This document shows, in pieces, positions 22,423 through 34,389 of a stretch of DNA of 64,000 nucleotides. The notes beneath the pieces were generated by a model. It saw only the letters and a program-made list of their open reading frames with translations. It was not told where the DNA came from and searched no databases. This DNA is from Sweltsa coloradensis (lineage: Eukaryota > Arthropoda > Insecta > Plecoptera > Chloroperlidae): the NCBI GenBank assembly GCA_024449915.1, contig JAMZAV010001285.1, positions 62,001 to 126,000 of the forward strand. The letters run 5' to 3'. Made by a program: the position numbers and the translations under genes. Every line of letters starts with the position of its first letter. Position 1 is the stretch's first letter.

Positions 22423-22599
22423 TATTCATCGGCCAGTCATAAACTTGTACAAAATTACGATTTTTGTTGTAAAACCTCGCCTGCGCCTACCTAAAATCTA
22501 TACCGGTAGGCCTATTTAATTTTTTTTTTCCAAAACTTTAAATAGGTCTTAAAAACGTTTAAACGCGTAAATTTCAAAGGGTTAAACGTAAGGGGGTAG

Positions 22600-23989
22600 G
22601 CCTGATCCTTACATTGTAGGTGGTTAAATTGTCAAGTTTCTAAATTGTTAATGCACTTGTACAAATGCTTCTATTAAAACCCTTATTTCTATGAATTCTG
22701 GCTAACGTTTTCAACATTTTCTTTCAAAAGGCACTAGGGTACATCACCATTACCTTAATGTAGGCCTACATTTAAAATATGAACGTTGTAGCCAGGGGCG
22801 GCTCGTGAGTTATTAATGTGGGGGTGCACATATTTTTGAAGTCTTATTCTGCGGGAACAAAGGGGTCTGGGGCGCAGCCCCAGACGCCGGAGGCGAAATT
22901 TTTTTCAGATACTAATGGTCTGAAGTACCCAGAAAACGACTCTAAGAGTATATTTTTTTAAATTTATTGGTCAGGAAAAACTCCCCTATGTGTAACTGTT
23001 ACTTTATGGAAAACCATCCAAAAATTAATTATTATATGGTTGATTAAAATATAACATACCCGAATAATGTCCCTTCATCTCCTCCGACACGCGCCTCAAA
23101 CATCACATCGTATATTTATTTTAAAATGAAGTCCATTCTTCGATTTTTTAGTTTCGAAAAACGGTCAATTACTAGTTCATTGAAATCGCCCATTTCGAGA
23201 ACCATGTTTGCTCACTTCACCCAAACTAACCTTGCACTTCACCAACCCTGTCGCGAACAACTTTCACTAGCTACTGAGCGGGTTGTGGGGGTGAATGAAT
23301 GCTGCGCCTGCGAGGGCATTGAATGAAATAACTGGTTTTGACCCAGTCGCTTGCGCGATCGGGCAAGCTTTTTCAGACGTGATTTCTAAAGATGGCCCGG
23401 GGCTCGTTCTGCCATGCCGACCGTAGAAAACGATGACAAAAATGAACTCACATTCGGAGAGCACCCTCCGGTGGCAGCACTTACCTACTGAAGAATCACT
23501 CCTGCCGAATATGCCTTGCTTTGGGCCGGCCAAAATATCCATGCAAACAATCCAACGATTTATTGGGAATATTACGAGATTTGCTTCGAACCTTAAATTT
23601 GGAATTTAGTTCGCGCAGATATTTGGGGGTGCGCGTGCACCTGTGCACCTATACACGAGCCGCCCCTGGTTGTAGCCCCACCCGTTTGGTCAGAATCGGC
23701 CCAAATCTTACAAAAATATTGCATTAAAAATCTGATCCCCCCCCCCCGTGTAAAAGTACGATATTCATGAGAATTATTTCTTCGATAGTACTCAAAAACT
23801 TGGCAGATCTAAGTTCAGAGATTTCGAAGGTTCGGGCCTTTAAATTTTCAACAAGATCGCATATGCCGTTTGCCCCGTAGAGAGCGAACAAACAGACAAA
23901 AAACAAACAACCAAAAAATATCCGAGCTATTTTTCTCGGGGTAGATCCTCCCTAAGTGAAATTGAAGTCTTTGCTTCGCTCATCCAATT
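22600..23989 (-). mobile_element. Helentron-like copy (subfamily 2), minus strand, interrupted by a hAT element
   Basis: About 22600-22792 and 23669-23989 together match, in reverse complement, the plus-strand copy at 25681-26464. Examples are AGCCCCACCCGTTTGGTCAG at 23674 and GGCTAACGTTTTCAACATTT at 22701. The 5' end word ATTGGATGAGCGAAGCAAAG appears complemented at 23970-23989. The break is an exact hAT insertion. Confidence 0.8.
22793..23668. mobile_element. hAT-type non-autonomous element, 876 bp, 8-bp TSD
   Basis: Perfect 15-bp TIRs, CAGGGGCGGCTCGTG at 22793 and CACGAGCCGCCCCTG ending 23668, are flanked by the exact 8-bp duplication GTTGTAGC (22785-22792 and 23669-23676). A GC-rich hairpin motif (GGGGTCTGGGGCGCAGCCCC, then AGACGCCGGAGGCG) lies at 22861-22895. 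No transposase frame survives. It inserted into an older Helentron-like copy, giving a relative age. Confidence 0.96.
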
Positions 23990-24828
23990 GGGTAGGGCCT
24001 ATGGTTTGGCAAGTGTTACAGCCACATTTTAATTATTTTTTTAAAGTTTATTGCCATCTACTTACATAGGCCTAGGTAGCTAGGTATAATTAATATAATA
24101 TTTTAAAATTACGCAAAATCGTAAATATTGAGTTATTTTTTTGTTTTTAATTAGTATTAAAAATTAAATTTATTTCTTATAAAAATTCCACTGTATCATT
24201 TTTGACCAACATTTTGGGCGTATCATTTTTACCTCGGGTACAAGGAAGGGTATCTTTCGCTTGCACCTAAGAGTGTGAAGTAGGCTACGTACCTATCTTC
24301 AAAAGTGAAGTTATGTTTATTAGGCCTATGTCAACCTTTTAGATTGCATGAACTTGAAATGTTAAAAATGTTCTGGTTCTTAGGCTACCTAGTCTTTTTG
24401 TTAGGTAATTGTTACAGCACTTACCAATTATAGGATGAGACCTTTGCTGTATTTTACTGTGTAGTGTATAGTTATTATCTGCGCTGGCTGGAGTACAGTA
24501 ACATATAGATAGACGTACTGCTGTTGTTTTGTTGAGTATATGGAAATCGATTTAAATTTTTTTTAAATCCATCTCACCCGAGTAACGAACCCAGGACTTC
24601 CGATTGTCGGCCAGAAGTAGGCTACAAAATGTTCTGTGGGTTTAATACATTTATTAAAAATAATACATAGGCCTAGCCTATATTTCATAACATTAACAAA
24701 ACTTGAAATGGAGCTTTAGCCAAGAATTAAATACCAGTTTTGCAAATTTATTTAAATCGTCATAATTACTAGTAGCCTAGGCGGAGACCCCACTACCTAT
24801 TTCTTCGTGTGGAAAATGCCTATCGGCT

Positions 24829-25082
24829 AGTTGGATTGGAGAAGGGTTGACAGGTTCGGAAAGCAAAGAGAACATAAATTCATAAAGGGCTGGGGGCAAC
24901 AAAACTTTTCACCTACTGATGACAACTACATCTACCTAATTAAATGTAAGGTACCGGTAACAACTTTAAATAAGCTGCAGTTATCATCGGCAGGTGAAAT
25001 GTTTTGTCGCCCCCAGCCCTTCAGGCTGGGCTTTATGTTCTCTCTACTTTCCCAACGTGTCAACCCTTCTCCAATCTAATTA
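24829..25082. repeat. fold-back element, about 254 bp
   Basis: The left arm (TTGGATTGGAGAAGGGTTGA, then GGGCTGGGGGCAACAAAACT) is inverted on the right (TTTTGTCGCCCCCAGCCCTT, then AACCCTTCTCCAATCTAAT). A single diverged arm of the same family is at about 46057-46116. The loop contains GGTACCGGTAAC. Confidence 0.88.
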
Positions 25083-25434
25083 CTACCTACACTGAATACG
25101 TTTTAAACCCTCTCCCAGATAGATTATGGTGTAAAAACTAAAAACTGTCACCATCGGCAGCTAGGGTTTGCTTTCTCCTCTCTAGTCTCTAGAATATCAC
25201 CTTGCAGATTTGAGAAAAATGTGAATTGTTATCATATCCTCGTGTGTAGGCGACAATTTACTCTAGCAAGTTTACATAGGACTACGGCTTTTGCAGTGAG
25301 CATCGACATCTGCCTTCTTTTCTTAAACTTCTTATTTTCTCCGATTCCGTACCAAGCTTATCTAGTAGTCTACATGCCTCTGTAGGCCCTACCTACCTAT
25401 ATTACGCTTGCTTGTGCTCTTGATATGGGTTCAT

Positions 25435-25640
25435 ATTATCTGTTGCCACGTCCCTCTGCTTTGGGTCAGCATTGAAGATAAGCCGCTATCCATCTTCTTC
25501 TCTCACTGACACCACATTCCCATCTTCTTGCTGTTCCACATCTTTCCTCACATTATTCTGTATTGGTTGTTGTAGTCTGCCCCTTGGTCCCCTAGTCTGG
25601 AATTCCCAATTTCCAAAAACCCTTCTATGTAGTATTTATT
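25435..25640 (-). pseudogene. LINE reverse-transcriptase C-terminal fragment
   Basis: In reverse complement it aligns with the LINE tail at 44.8-45.0 kb; CTTTGGGTCAGCATTGAAGA and CTGTTCCACATCTTTCCTCA match the complement there. It is shortened and frame-broken. Confidence 0.75.
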
Positions 25641-25680
25641 ATTTAAATTTAAAAAAATAAACAAAGAGGACAATGAAAAT

Positions 25681-26464
25681 AATTGGATGAGCGAAGCAAA
25701 GACTTCAATTTCACCGACCCCCCAAAAAATTTAGCTCGGGTGTTTTTTTTTTTTTTTTTTTTGTTTGTTTGTTTGTTTGTTTTTCTTTCTGTCTGTTTGT
25801 TCGCTCTCTACCGGGCAAACGGCATATGCGATCTGGATGAAAATTTGACAGGACCTTCGAAATCTCTGAACTTAGACTTGCCACGTTTTTGGGTACAATC
25901 GAAGAAATATTTCTCATGAATATCGTACTTTTACGATTTTTTTTCGATTTTTTGTGCGATATTTTGGTGCCATTTGGGCCAATTCTGACCAAACGGGTGG
26001 GGCCACAACGTTCATTTTATACATGGACATTAAGGTTATGGTGATGTAGTACATTTTGAAAGAGATAGTTGAAAAGTTAGCCAGAATCTATAGAAATAAA
26101 GCTTTTAATATAAGATTTTTGTTTTTTTGTACGTTATTTTCGTGCCATTTGGGCCGATTCTGACCAAACGGGTGGGGCTACAACGTTCATATTATACATG
26201 GACATTAAGGTTATGGTGATGTAGTACCTTTTGAAACAAAAAGTTGAAAAAGTTAGCCAGAATCCATAGAAATAACGCTTTTAATATAAGTTTTTTACGG
26301 TAAATAATACCAATTGACAAGAAACAAAAGAAACTTGACAACATTCACCTACAATGCGTAGGCAGCAAAACAAAGCACTTGCAAAAGTAAAGATATCCCA
26401 CGCAAACTAAAAACTTTAAAAAGCTCATCCATCAACGCGGCGGGACTTGAGCGTTTTCCTAGTT
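25681..26464 (+). mobile_element. Helentron-like copy (subfamily 2), near full length
   Basis: It begins TTGGATGAGCGAAGCAAAGA and ends GCTCATCCATCAACGCGGCG, GGACTTGAGCGTTTTCCTAG. The interior holds two direct copies (about 25966-26125 and 26140-26300) of a 165-170-bp module with ACCAAACGGGTGGGGCYACA and ACATTAAGGTTATGGTGATG. The T-run at 25742-25764 and the GTTT repeats are typical of the family. It is non-coding. Confidence 0.85.
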
Positions 26465-27299
26465 TTAAAAAAAAATTATGTCTTCACGGATTTATATTGG
26501 CTTCTCCATAGGCCTAGATTGAACCAGGCCTGGTATAATGAAACATTTATCCACTGTTATTCTTGGCAACCAGGTTGGCGACGCTTGTATTGATTAGCCA
26601 CCCTGTCAGACTTGTTCTCAACAAGCTATTCAAGCCAGCCAGCCACTCAGTGCCCTCTTGAAACAAGACCGGGCCCTATTGTGAGTTGTGACACCCCCCA
26701 CTTGAGACCCCCCTTTAATCTTGTGCGGCGTGTTTACCCCTTTCACAGAGAATACGCACTTTTGAACCTCCCAAAGCAGCAACTATAGGCCTAGTCGGGA
26801 CTAAAGTGCCATTCACTACCACTTAAAGAAGATGTAAAATATTACGTGACTACGTGCAGACAAATTTATTTGCTGAACATTTTCTTGCTAAAAATCGTTT
26901 TACTGCTTGCATAATAATTATTAATTACGTAATTAATAATTGATAGGCCTAGTAAAGGTTGTGTAGGTAATAAAAAAACAACTGAAGCAGTGCCTATGGA
27001 AAGTTGATGTACATTACATTTACCTCTATGTCATCGTACACTGAAGTACGTCGTTTATACCAATTACGAAATTTGCATTGATGAATGAGCAATTTTTTGT
27101 TTAACTATTTCTTTCCTTTTATAGGCTAACTGTTCCGTGTCGTCATTGTTAGCGTGTTTCGTTTGAGTAGGATGTGTTATGTAAAGTCAAGAGCAAGCGC
27201 CTTCAACAACGCGAGTCATAAAGAGACCGAGAATTAGGCTAACTCTTGCCTTCCGCAACCAAGTGCGGGCAGGGAGGTCACTCATATCTATCTCTCGTT

Positions 27300-27680
27300 G
27301 CCCTAAAAGTACTATTTCTATGAGAAGTATTTATTGGATTCGATCGAATATATAATTTCAGTGATTTCAAACGTTCCCTTAAAGTTGTATCAAGTTTGCC
27401 AGGTGGAGAGCCAAAAAAAGCAGGAATCGTGCTAATAATCGAAACAAATCTTTGAAGTAGATATTTTTGAGAATATTTCTTCGATAAGTAGTACCCAAAA
27501 ACATGGCAGTTCCAAGTTCAGAGATTTCAAAGGTCCCCTTAATATAATTTCATTGAGATCTGAGTAGCACTTTGTCCGGTAGAGCGCGAACAAACATACC
27601 GGTACCAAAAACAAAAAACAGACGAGATATTTTTCTCACGGTAAAGCTAAATTGAATTTTTCGCTGCACTATCCAAATAT
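27300..27680 (-). mobile_element. Helentron-like fragment, minus strand
   Basis: Complement of the family's 5' half: AGTTCAGAGATTTCAAAGGT at 27518, GTCCGGTAGAGCGCGAACAA at 27574, and AATTGAATTTTTCGCTGCAC near 27651. It is more diverged than the other copies. Confidence 0.75.
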
Positions 27681-27702
27681 TGTGTTTTATTTATGTTGTT
27701 CC

Positions 27703-27739
27703 GTAACGTCCTTCCGTCTTGTTGTCAACAGGATGCGCG
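27703..27739 (+). repeat. duplicated splice-acceptor segment upstream of G-gamma exon 2
   Basis: GTAACGTCCTTCCGTCTTGT, then TGTCAACAG and GATGCGCG, repeats the true acceptor region 27817-27850 with one substitution and a 3-bp indel. If this AG (27730-27731) were used after exon 1, the frame would read four codons (M-R-V-F), then V and TAA at 27748-27750. Confidence 0.88.
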
Positions 27740-27842
27740 TGTTTGTTTAACCGTCTATCCACCCGTAGCTACTAGGAATTCTGTGCGGGTTGAGTTCTAG
27801 TTTATACTATATTTGTGTAACGTGCTTCCGTCTTGTCAACAG

Positions 27843-27948
27843 GATGCGCGAGTACGTGGAGGAGAACGAGAAGAGCGACCCCCTGATCCACGCGCCCGAC
27901 AAGAAAAACAACCCCTGGGCAGAGAAGGGGAAATGCATCATAATGTAA
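27843..27948 (+). CDS. heterotrimeric G-protein gamma subunit, exon 2 (terminal)
   Basis: An acceptor TTGTCAACAG precedes G, which completes the Ala codon begun in exon 1 (GC|G), then 34 codons and TAA at 27946-27948. Phases match exactly. The residues [20 protein letters not shown] are followed by [17 protein letters not shown] and NPW are hallmark GGL-domain positions that contact G-beta. The last four residues, CIIM, form a CAAX box; the terminal Met predicts farnesylation rather than geranylgeranylation, by the usual rule. Prenylation targets the beta-gamma dimer to membranes. Confidence 0.95.
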
Positions 27949-28119
27949 TTACTACGTACACCGTTCTGTCGCCCGGTGACGACTGTGTGAAACATAGTCA
28001 CCGGGGTGAGGACATTTCAAATGTGGCAGAGAGACTGACGTTCCATCGGAGAAAAATATTGTCGCGATAATATTTCCACATCATTTTTATAACTATTAAT
28101 TTATAATTATTATAATAAT

Positions 28120-28125
28120 AATAAA
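28120..28125 (+). terminator. candidate polyadenylation signal for G-gamma
   Basis: The first AATAAA downstream of the stop codon, 171 nt away, in an A/T-rich context. Alternative signals far downstream (about 31851 and 32033) would give a 4-kb 3' UTR. Confidence 0.4.
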
Positions 28126-28129
28126 TAAT

Positions 28130-31100
28130 AGGCTATGTGTGTATCGAATCATGCAACAGTTTTTACCATTGTTATTATAATTCATCGGGCTAGTACGCCA
28201 ACTGTTGAGTTTAACGGTATTTGTAATTGATAAGCAACAACCTCGCGATGTGCAAGTTAAAATTTATTTACAAACAAATAACAATTTACAACATTTTTAT
28301 AGTAAACGTGGTCTTTCTAAGAGTAATAATTACCGTATGCATTTGCTTGGATTGAACGTTGTCATGTAACTACGTATTCAAAATAACGCATTGTTTAATC
28401 CACGTTGTTGCAACTTATTTCCTATCAAGCTAGTACAACTTCTCTTGGGGCCACTCCTTATATCATGTAGTCTAGGCTGGGTTAAGTAACATGGCAATCC
28501 CGTGAAATGTGTGTACCTTAGTTACGTGGCACGTTAATCTCTAACCTAGCACGTTCCCTACAAAAATATGTTGCTCGTGGCTTTTTGTAGGTTATCTTTT
28601 CCTCGACACTCGGTCTTATGTCAATCCTGGAAGCCAATGTAAACTATAACCGTACATTGTTACTAAATTTGTTATAATATAATGTTGTTCAATGAGAGTT
28701 TGGTTCCCACTTCATCAAATCCATTAACTAACGTCGGCTTGTCGCTCGCTGCCTTCCTGTTGGTTCATTGTTTTGCTCGCAGCTCTTACTAACGGCTCTC
28801 GGTGTGTGTTGCTTGAGATTCGGATGTAAAAACTAGTGCCTGAAAGAAATCTATTGTGGTTATGTTTGAAGTGTGCGTGTAACACGCAAGTGCTAGTGGA
28901 TCGCTTGAGAATAGAAACTGGCGACTCGTAGTCTGAAAACGCAGCAGTAACAATCAACCGATAATTTAACGGCATGGCACAAACGTCCGGAAACTAAAAG
29001 TTTGATTCTTTGGTTTAAATTAAACTCTGGTTAACTTATGCTCAAATTCAAAGTGTATAGCTACCAATGACATGAAGGCATGGCATCCTTGTCCAATCTT
29101 CTATCCGTAATGAAGAGTTTTGTTTTGTTGATTTGAATGTTTTGGGAACCACAAGTTAGTGGGCATTGTAAATAAGATAACTAACGAAGTGTGTTAACCA
29201 ACGCACTCGTACTTGACCCGCCATACACAACACAACGTTAGAGTAGATGGGTGCATTACCGTAGCCACTCTGGCAATATTAATAGCGTTCATATTCATGC
29301 CCAGGTCTCGTGGGTTTCATTAAGAATGCAAGTGTGCACGTTGACATAAATATGAACACTGCACCGGGGGAAATCATGGGTGATATTTCGTATCGAGGTT
29401 TTGTTTGTCGAGGGTTAATTACGCAAGTGGAAGTTAACCAATTTGGTCCAAAATTAATTATTAACGCTACCTAATTGACTTTAGACCAGGCAAATGATGT
29501 GTAGGCCCACGGTATTCCTGCCGGCTGATGTGATTGCAAACTTTCTGCATCCGTCATGTGTAGGGAAACTCCTATTGACCTGGTAGAGGCATAAAAACAT
29601 CCATGTTACTAATTTATGAATTTATGGACACAATATAAATAGTAAACTAACTTCTCAGCAATAGTTTTGCTTAGCCACATTTATTCAAATGAACTGCAAA
29701 GTAATTTGTTAGCAAATCTTTTCTTGTTTGTAAATCAAAGTATTGTCCCATCATCAACTAAACCAACTAAACCGTCGCCATATAAATGAATCTCGATTCG
29801 ATGCTGTTTCCACCCGCACTCCGGAAGTAAATCTTGCACTTTTCAATTCTCAAGCACGTCGAGCCATCTCAACTCTCGAATCTCGACAATGTCCATAACT
29901 AAACTCAAAACATTGAAAACAACGTATTTGTACGTTGCGAATGAAGTTTGAAGACAGTTCCCCGTCATCCTGCTTTGTATAAAAGTAGTAATGTAATCGC
30001 AGCACTGCCTGAGCCATGGTTGTAATGCACCCATAACATACTAATTTATTAAAATGCTGTAATCTCTAGTTCTAAAACTATTATCTATTATAATTAATTG
30101 TAAACATAATATAGTTTTCGTAATCACACTTTGTAAGCACTTGTGTACGACATGTGTTCTTGCATCTAGCTTGTTTAGTGACCTTACTTGTGTGTGTCGA
30201 CCAAGTTGACGGATAACGGATGAGTTAATTACCTACTATAATGTAACTTAATAGTACTTACGTACTCGGAGACTAGTACGGTACAGTACTTGCAGAAACA
30301 GGTGGGGCCCCATAAACTAACAGAAAATTCATTGCATCATAGGTTTTCAAGGCCTATTCATTTTGATCTCATGATGAAAAGGCTTGTTCTACATTTTTCG
30401 TATTTTTTCTACATTATGTTAAGTAAATCATTCTATACTTAAATATTGTTATAAAGTAGCCTTTGTTTTGTGGAATTAAAGGAATTTGTTTGTGAAATAC
30501 TGTTGGCTTAGCTCATAAGAAAATAATTGTCGCAACTGATCTGTCGATAGTGACGACTTGACGACGAGAAATGCTATTTACTACACGCTAATAGAAATGC
30601 ATTTCAGTTGCACGTAGCCTGCTCAAGTTCAATTAGACAATTATATTCAACAGTTCAAAAAGTCGACATATTCAATTTTGTAAACATAACCTGTTGCCAA
30701 CGATGGACCTATTCATGCATTTTGTGTTTCTGCTTTTGATCTATTTACTACACTTTTAATGAGTGCATCATTCTGTGCTTAATCTCATAACTTTTCTATG
30801 AAATTTCACAACATTATGGCTACAGTTTTGTGGTATCATCAAGCGTTTCGAGTCCAGAAGTACTAGAGTGGACCAGGATAGCTATCTGTATGTCAGGCAT
30901 AATTTAAGCCGACACTTTTCTTTGCCTTTAGTTTTCTCTTCGGAAAACTAAAGGCGGTGTTACCGCGGAACATGTTTACCAACCCAATCTTGAGCTTGTG
31001 TTTATCAGACGTACGTTGCTACTGGTTACATCAGTTAGTAATTAATGGAACCTTAGGAATCAAGTAGGAGTCACCTCCTTAAGAGTTAAGATAAAGTAAA

Positions 31101-32060
31101 AGCTGTTGACCTTGACCAAAGTAAAAAACAGAACAAAAAACATGTTTTTTGGCCATAAGTAACAATACTTTCTTGTTTGTTTGTCGGTGAGGTTGGCTTG
31201 GTATTAATCAGCATCCTTGAAAATGGAGTCACTTAGTATTAGGAATTGCGTACTCGATGTCATTACTAATCGCCACCCTGGACTCGGCCGCTCAGAACAT
31301 GTATTCACACAAACTCTTCTTGTTCCATCTAAGATCTAAACTCCGTTATCAGATCTGATTAACTCTGGTGTGTTTATTACCTCCATCTGTTAATGTATAT
31401 TATAAAAATAACAAATAATTTGTTACAACATTTAATTGTCTTGTTGAATGGTCGTCATTTTGTATTGAAATCATATGATGTAAATTGTTTGCGATCTGAT
31501 TACGGCTCCTAATTTAAGTGTGCATTTTCGTAGGCCAATCATATTGCAATATGTATCTGTTATTTAAATGGAAAGATTGTGTATTAAATTCAGTTGTTAT
31601 CAAGTTATAAATCAACTCAAAGTAACCTCTTGGCTTGACGCAGCCCAGTCAATATGAATGCAGGATAACAAAAATGAGTCATTTTAATGTAGGTATATTT
31701 AGACTAGATACTTCTAAAACCTGTCCCTACGTTGCCTTGTTTGTTATAATAATGTCATGAGCCAAGAACGGGGGTCCAAGTGTTTAGAGCCCTACGTTGA
31801 TCCCCATTACTATTTCCAAATTACAAGTTCAGAAATTCTCTGGGTTGTGCAATAAAGTCAATGTGATTAAATTTTAGGACATAAATTAGATCAGATAGCC
31901 TAGTCGTCAATATTCTAGTCTGCAGCTGCACACACTATGTGTACGTACTTAAAATATAATAATAATATGTATTATTTATTTCATTAAGTTGATTGTTCTG
32001 TAATTTGGAATCTTAAAACAAGCATTTGTAAATAAAAGCATTTCATTCTATTGTGAAGTA
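28130..32060 (+). other. repeat-poor stretch after G-gamma
   Basis: About 4 kb without recognisable SINE, LINE, hAT, Helentron-like or fold-back copies, in contrast with nearly all other non-coding DNA here. It contains one perfect small hairpin (30924-30955) and AATAAA words near its end (about 31851 and 32033). A long G-gamma 3' UTR or a regulatory intergenic block could explain it. No protein-coding exon was recognised. Confidence 0.4.
30924..30955. repeat. perfect 13-bp hairpin with 6-nt loop
   Basis: GCCTTTAGTTTTC, then TCTTCG, then GAAAACTAAAGGC. The stem is perfect and the loop short, so it would be stable in RNA if transcribed. No U-rich terminator or known motif accompanies it. Confidence 0.85.
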
Positions 32061-34282
32061 CTTTGAATTGTGTGAACGTTGACACGAATCACTTTGTGAG
32101 GACCCGTAACTCTTATGTTTTTGAGGCGTGCATAAAGATGTTCGCCGTTTGATTGCTCATATTGCAGAGACTGTGCCTCCGTTACGTGGAGAAACAAACA
32201 GCTAAAGCAATGTTATCACTCAGTATCACAGTCGGTTAGACCCTCCAGCTTCACAAGGTCTTTGACTAAGTGGCGCACAGACACTTGCTGAGCTGGTCAG
32301 TCTAGATGGCGGTGGATTGAATCCAAAGTGATGATGTATCGAGCAGGCCTTGCAGTACTCTGCAAAGTAATTACAGAGTCACCTGTTTTGGTTGGTTCAC
32401 CCAGCATCAGAAGTAAATCAAGGGCTTTGTATTGTAGATACAACGTTGATTTACTTCTGACGCCGACCGGGTGTAAAAGCTAAATTATGTCCTGGCCTGT
32501 GCATTGAGTTACGGGTCTTTACGAAGTGATATTTGTCTAAGGTTTGAATTCCTCTTCCCTTCTTTCCTTGACATTACTACTGTAGCCGACATTGTCATCA
32601 AAAATAAATTTATGGGTAGCCTACATGCTATTTTCTGGGAAAAGTTATTGCTTTTGTATGGTATGGGGTCTGGAGTGGTGCCTTGTAGCTAGTGCGTGTC
32701 CCCCAGACATGTTTTCAGAGCACTTTGTTTTGTAGCCTAAATTAGTTAATTTTCAATGAATATTTAGCATATAGAAGTTTTATTTTTGTTATATTTATTA
32801 TGTTTTATTATTCTATTGTTGAATGTGCCTTACTCAAAATGGTTGATTCCATCAGAGACCTGGGTGTTCCTGCAATCTTTCTACAAACACCGGCTTATCA
32901 CCCAGAACTGCAAGAAAACTGTTTGTTTTCTTGATTAGAGCCCACGTTAACTCGCGAGTGTTTCTAGAATCCACATCAGGTTTCCAAAATTAAACAAGTT
33001 GAACGCATCCAATATAATATTTTAAATTTTCTCTGTTAATGATAATGAAACTTCACGCCTTGAGATGACCAGTTTACCATTGTGACAATCTAATACCAAT
33101 CACTTATTAGCTATGATTTATTACCTTTTCACTTGAAGCTTTTTTATGTGTAATTTTTAATCTATCTTTGTTTCCAATTCATTACTTTTTTTTACACATT
33201 TCCAGTTTTGTTAATCAATTTGTACTTGGGTATTGTATTTTGTAATTTTATTAATACTTGATTTTTTATTTATAGTCTATCTTTGTATTTTTCTTAAATG
33301 TCTTTTAAGTGTTATGTTTTAAATTAATTGGCACTTGTAGGTTTTAACCTGTCGTCAGGGTAAAATAAAATAAAATAATAGTAATTAGTTTAGGTCATCA
33401 AGATGGTGAAGACCATTCTAAATATCATACATTATAATTAAACTTGTAACTGTTTCTTATTATGTGTCTTAAATTAATAAACTAAGCCCCACAAAATAAT
33501 ATTTGTCAGTAATGTAACTCCCATACATTACAATGCAATGCATTGAATTAATTATACTTATTTTATCATGGCGATTCTGGACCTTCAATGACATAATAAT
33601 GACCATGCAATATCACATCAACGAAATCAGTCACTAGTAGCTATATTATTTCCATTGAAGGGATCTGCCATTAAATCTGTTATCAAGGAAGTGAGACTAC
33701 AGTGGCTATCGACTGGTATAATTTGCAGTAGTGTTTGCGAGCCGACAGTCCGTTTACGCGCCTCTGCTACTACTTGAAATATTGATTAGTAGGCCTACGC
33801 CTCCAGCGTAATATGCTCACGCAAATAATATATCGACCAGATTTTAGCAGCTTGTCATGTGTTATCAGCTTTACGTTTTTTGAAAGGTTTTGTTATTGGC
33901 CCCAAAAGGTTGAAAGTAAAAGTCGTTTGACGATAATGAAAGTGAACGGGTCGGGTAATAACCACAGAAAATCGATGCGCGCCGGCCCCTGAAGCGGTAG
34001 GCAACTTCTAGACACACATGTTCGGCGGCTTGCCGTCGTCTCTACACGCAGGGGAACAGTTTTACGCGGTTTTACCTGAAATTTGAGGAAAACTCACTTT
34101 CTCATTCTTTGCTCAAACGAAATAGTTATTTCTTCTCAAGACCCTATACATTTTTAATGTATTATGTTTAAATTTGCGAATTAATACATTTTTATTTCCA
34201 TCTTCTATCGAATGAGCCGCCGGCTTCGGCGAAATCGTCATCGTCTACAGTTCGAGATTCGATAGATCGATTATGGGAACGG
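32061..34282. other. intergenic DNA between G-gamma and ENGASE
   Basis: No exon recognised. It contains a 15-bp perfect inverted repeat (TCAGAAGTAAATCAA at 32407-32421 and its complement at 32446-32460). CpG-rich words (GCGCGCCGGCC near 33977, GAGCCGCCGGCTTCGGC near 34213) appear as the ENGASE promoter is approached. Confidence 0.5.
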
Positions 34283-34290
34283 TGACGTCA
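34283..34290 (+). promoter_or_regulatory. CRE palindrome upstream of ENGASE
   Basis: A perfect TGACGTCA, 100 bp before the ENGASE start codon, in a GC-richer 100-bp block. It is the same element at a similar distance as in the G-gamma gene. Function is inferred, not shown. Confidence 0.55.
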
Positions 34291-34389
34291 TAGTCAGCTG
34301 TTGATCGAGCAGTGGTCTAACCTCAAAATCTTGTGAGCTGTCATTGCTGTGTGGTTGCGGCATTGGGTAGGGTCTTTTTTTTATTTATC

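Larger units (their letters stand above)
18874..27842 (+). other. G-gamma intron 1
   Basis: The intron runs from GTAAGT at 18874 to TTGTCAACAG ending at 27842. It is almost entirely repeats: TAGGCCTA-rich DNA, a palindrome of about 770 bp, Helentron-like copies, a hAT element, two further fold-back elements and a LINE fragment, each listed separately. Near its 3' end lies a duplicated acceptor (27703-27739). Confidence 0.9.

Noticed and set aside
22379..22520. Lys-rich open frame in the Helentron-like copy
   Set aside because: Derived from A-rich low-complexity sequence within a repeat.
24570..24630. tRNA-like words (GGGTTCGTTACTCGG on the minus strand)
   Set aside because: Only the T arm resembles a tRNA; too little to call.
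34333..34389. Upstream extension of the ENGASE frame
   Set aside because: It lacks an ATG; the extra residues are Cys/Val/Phe-rich and unlike family members. ATG at 34390 is a better start.
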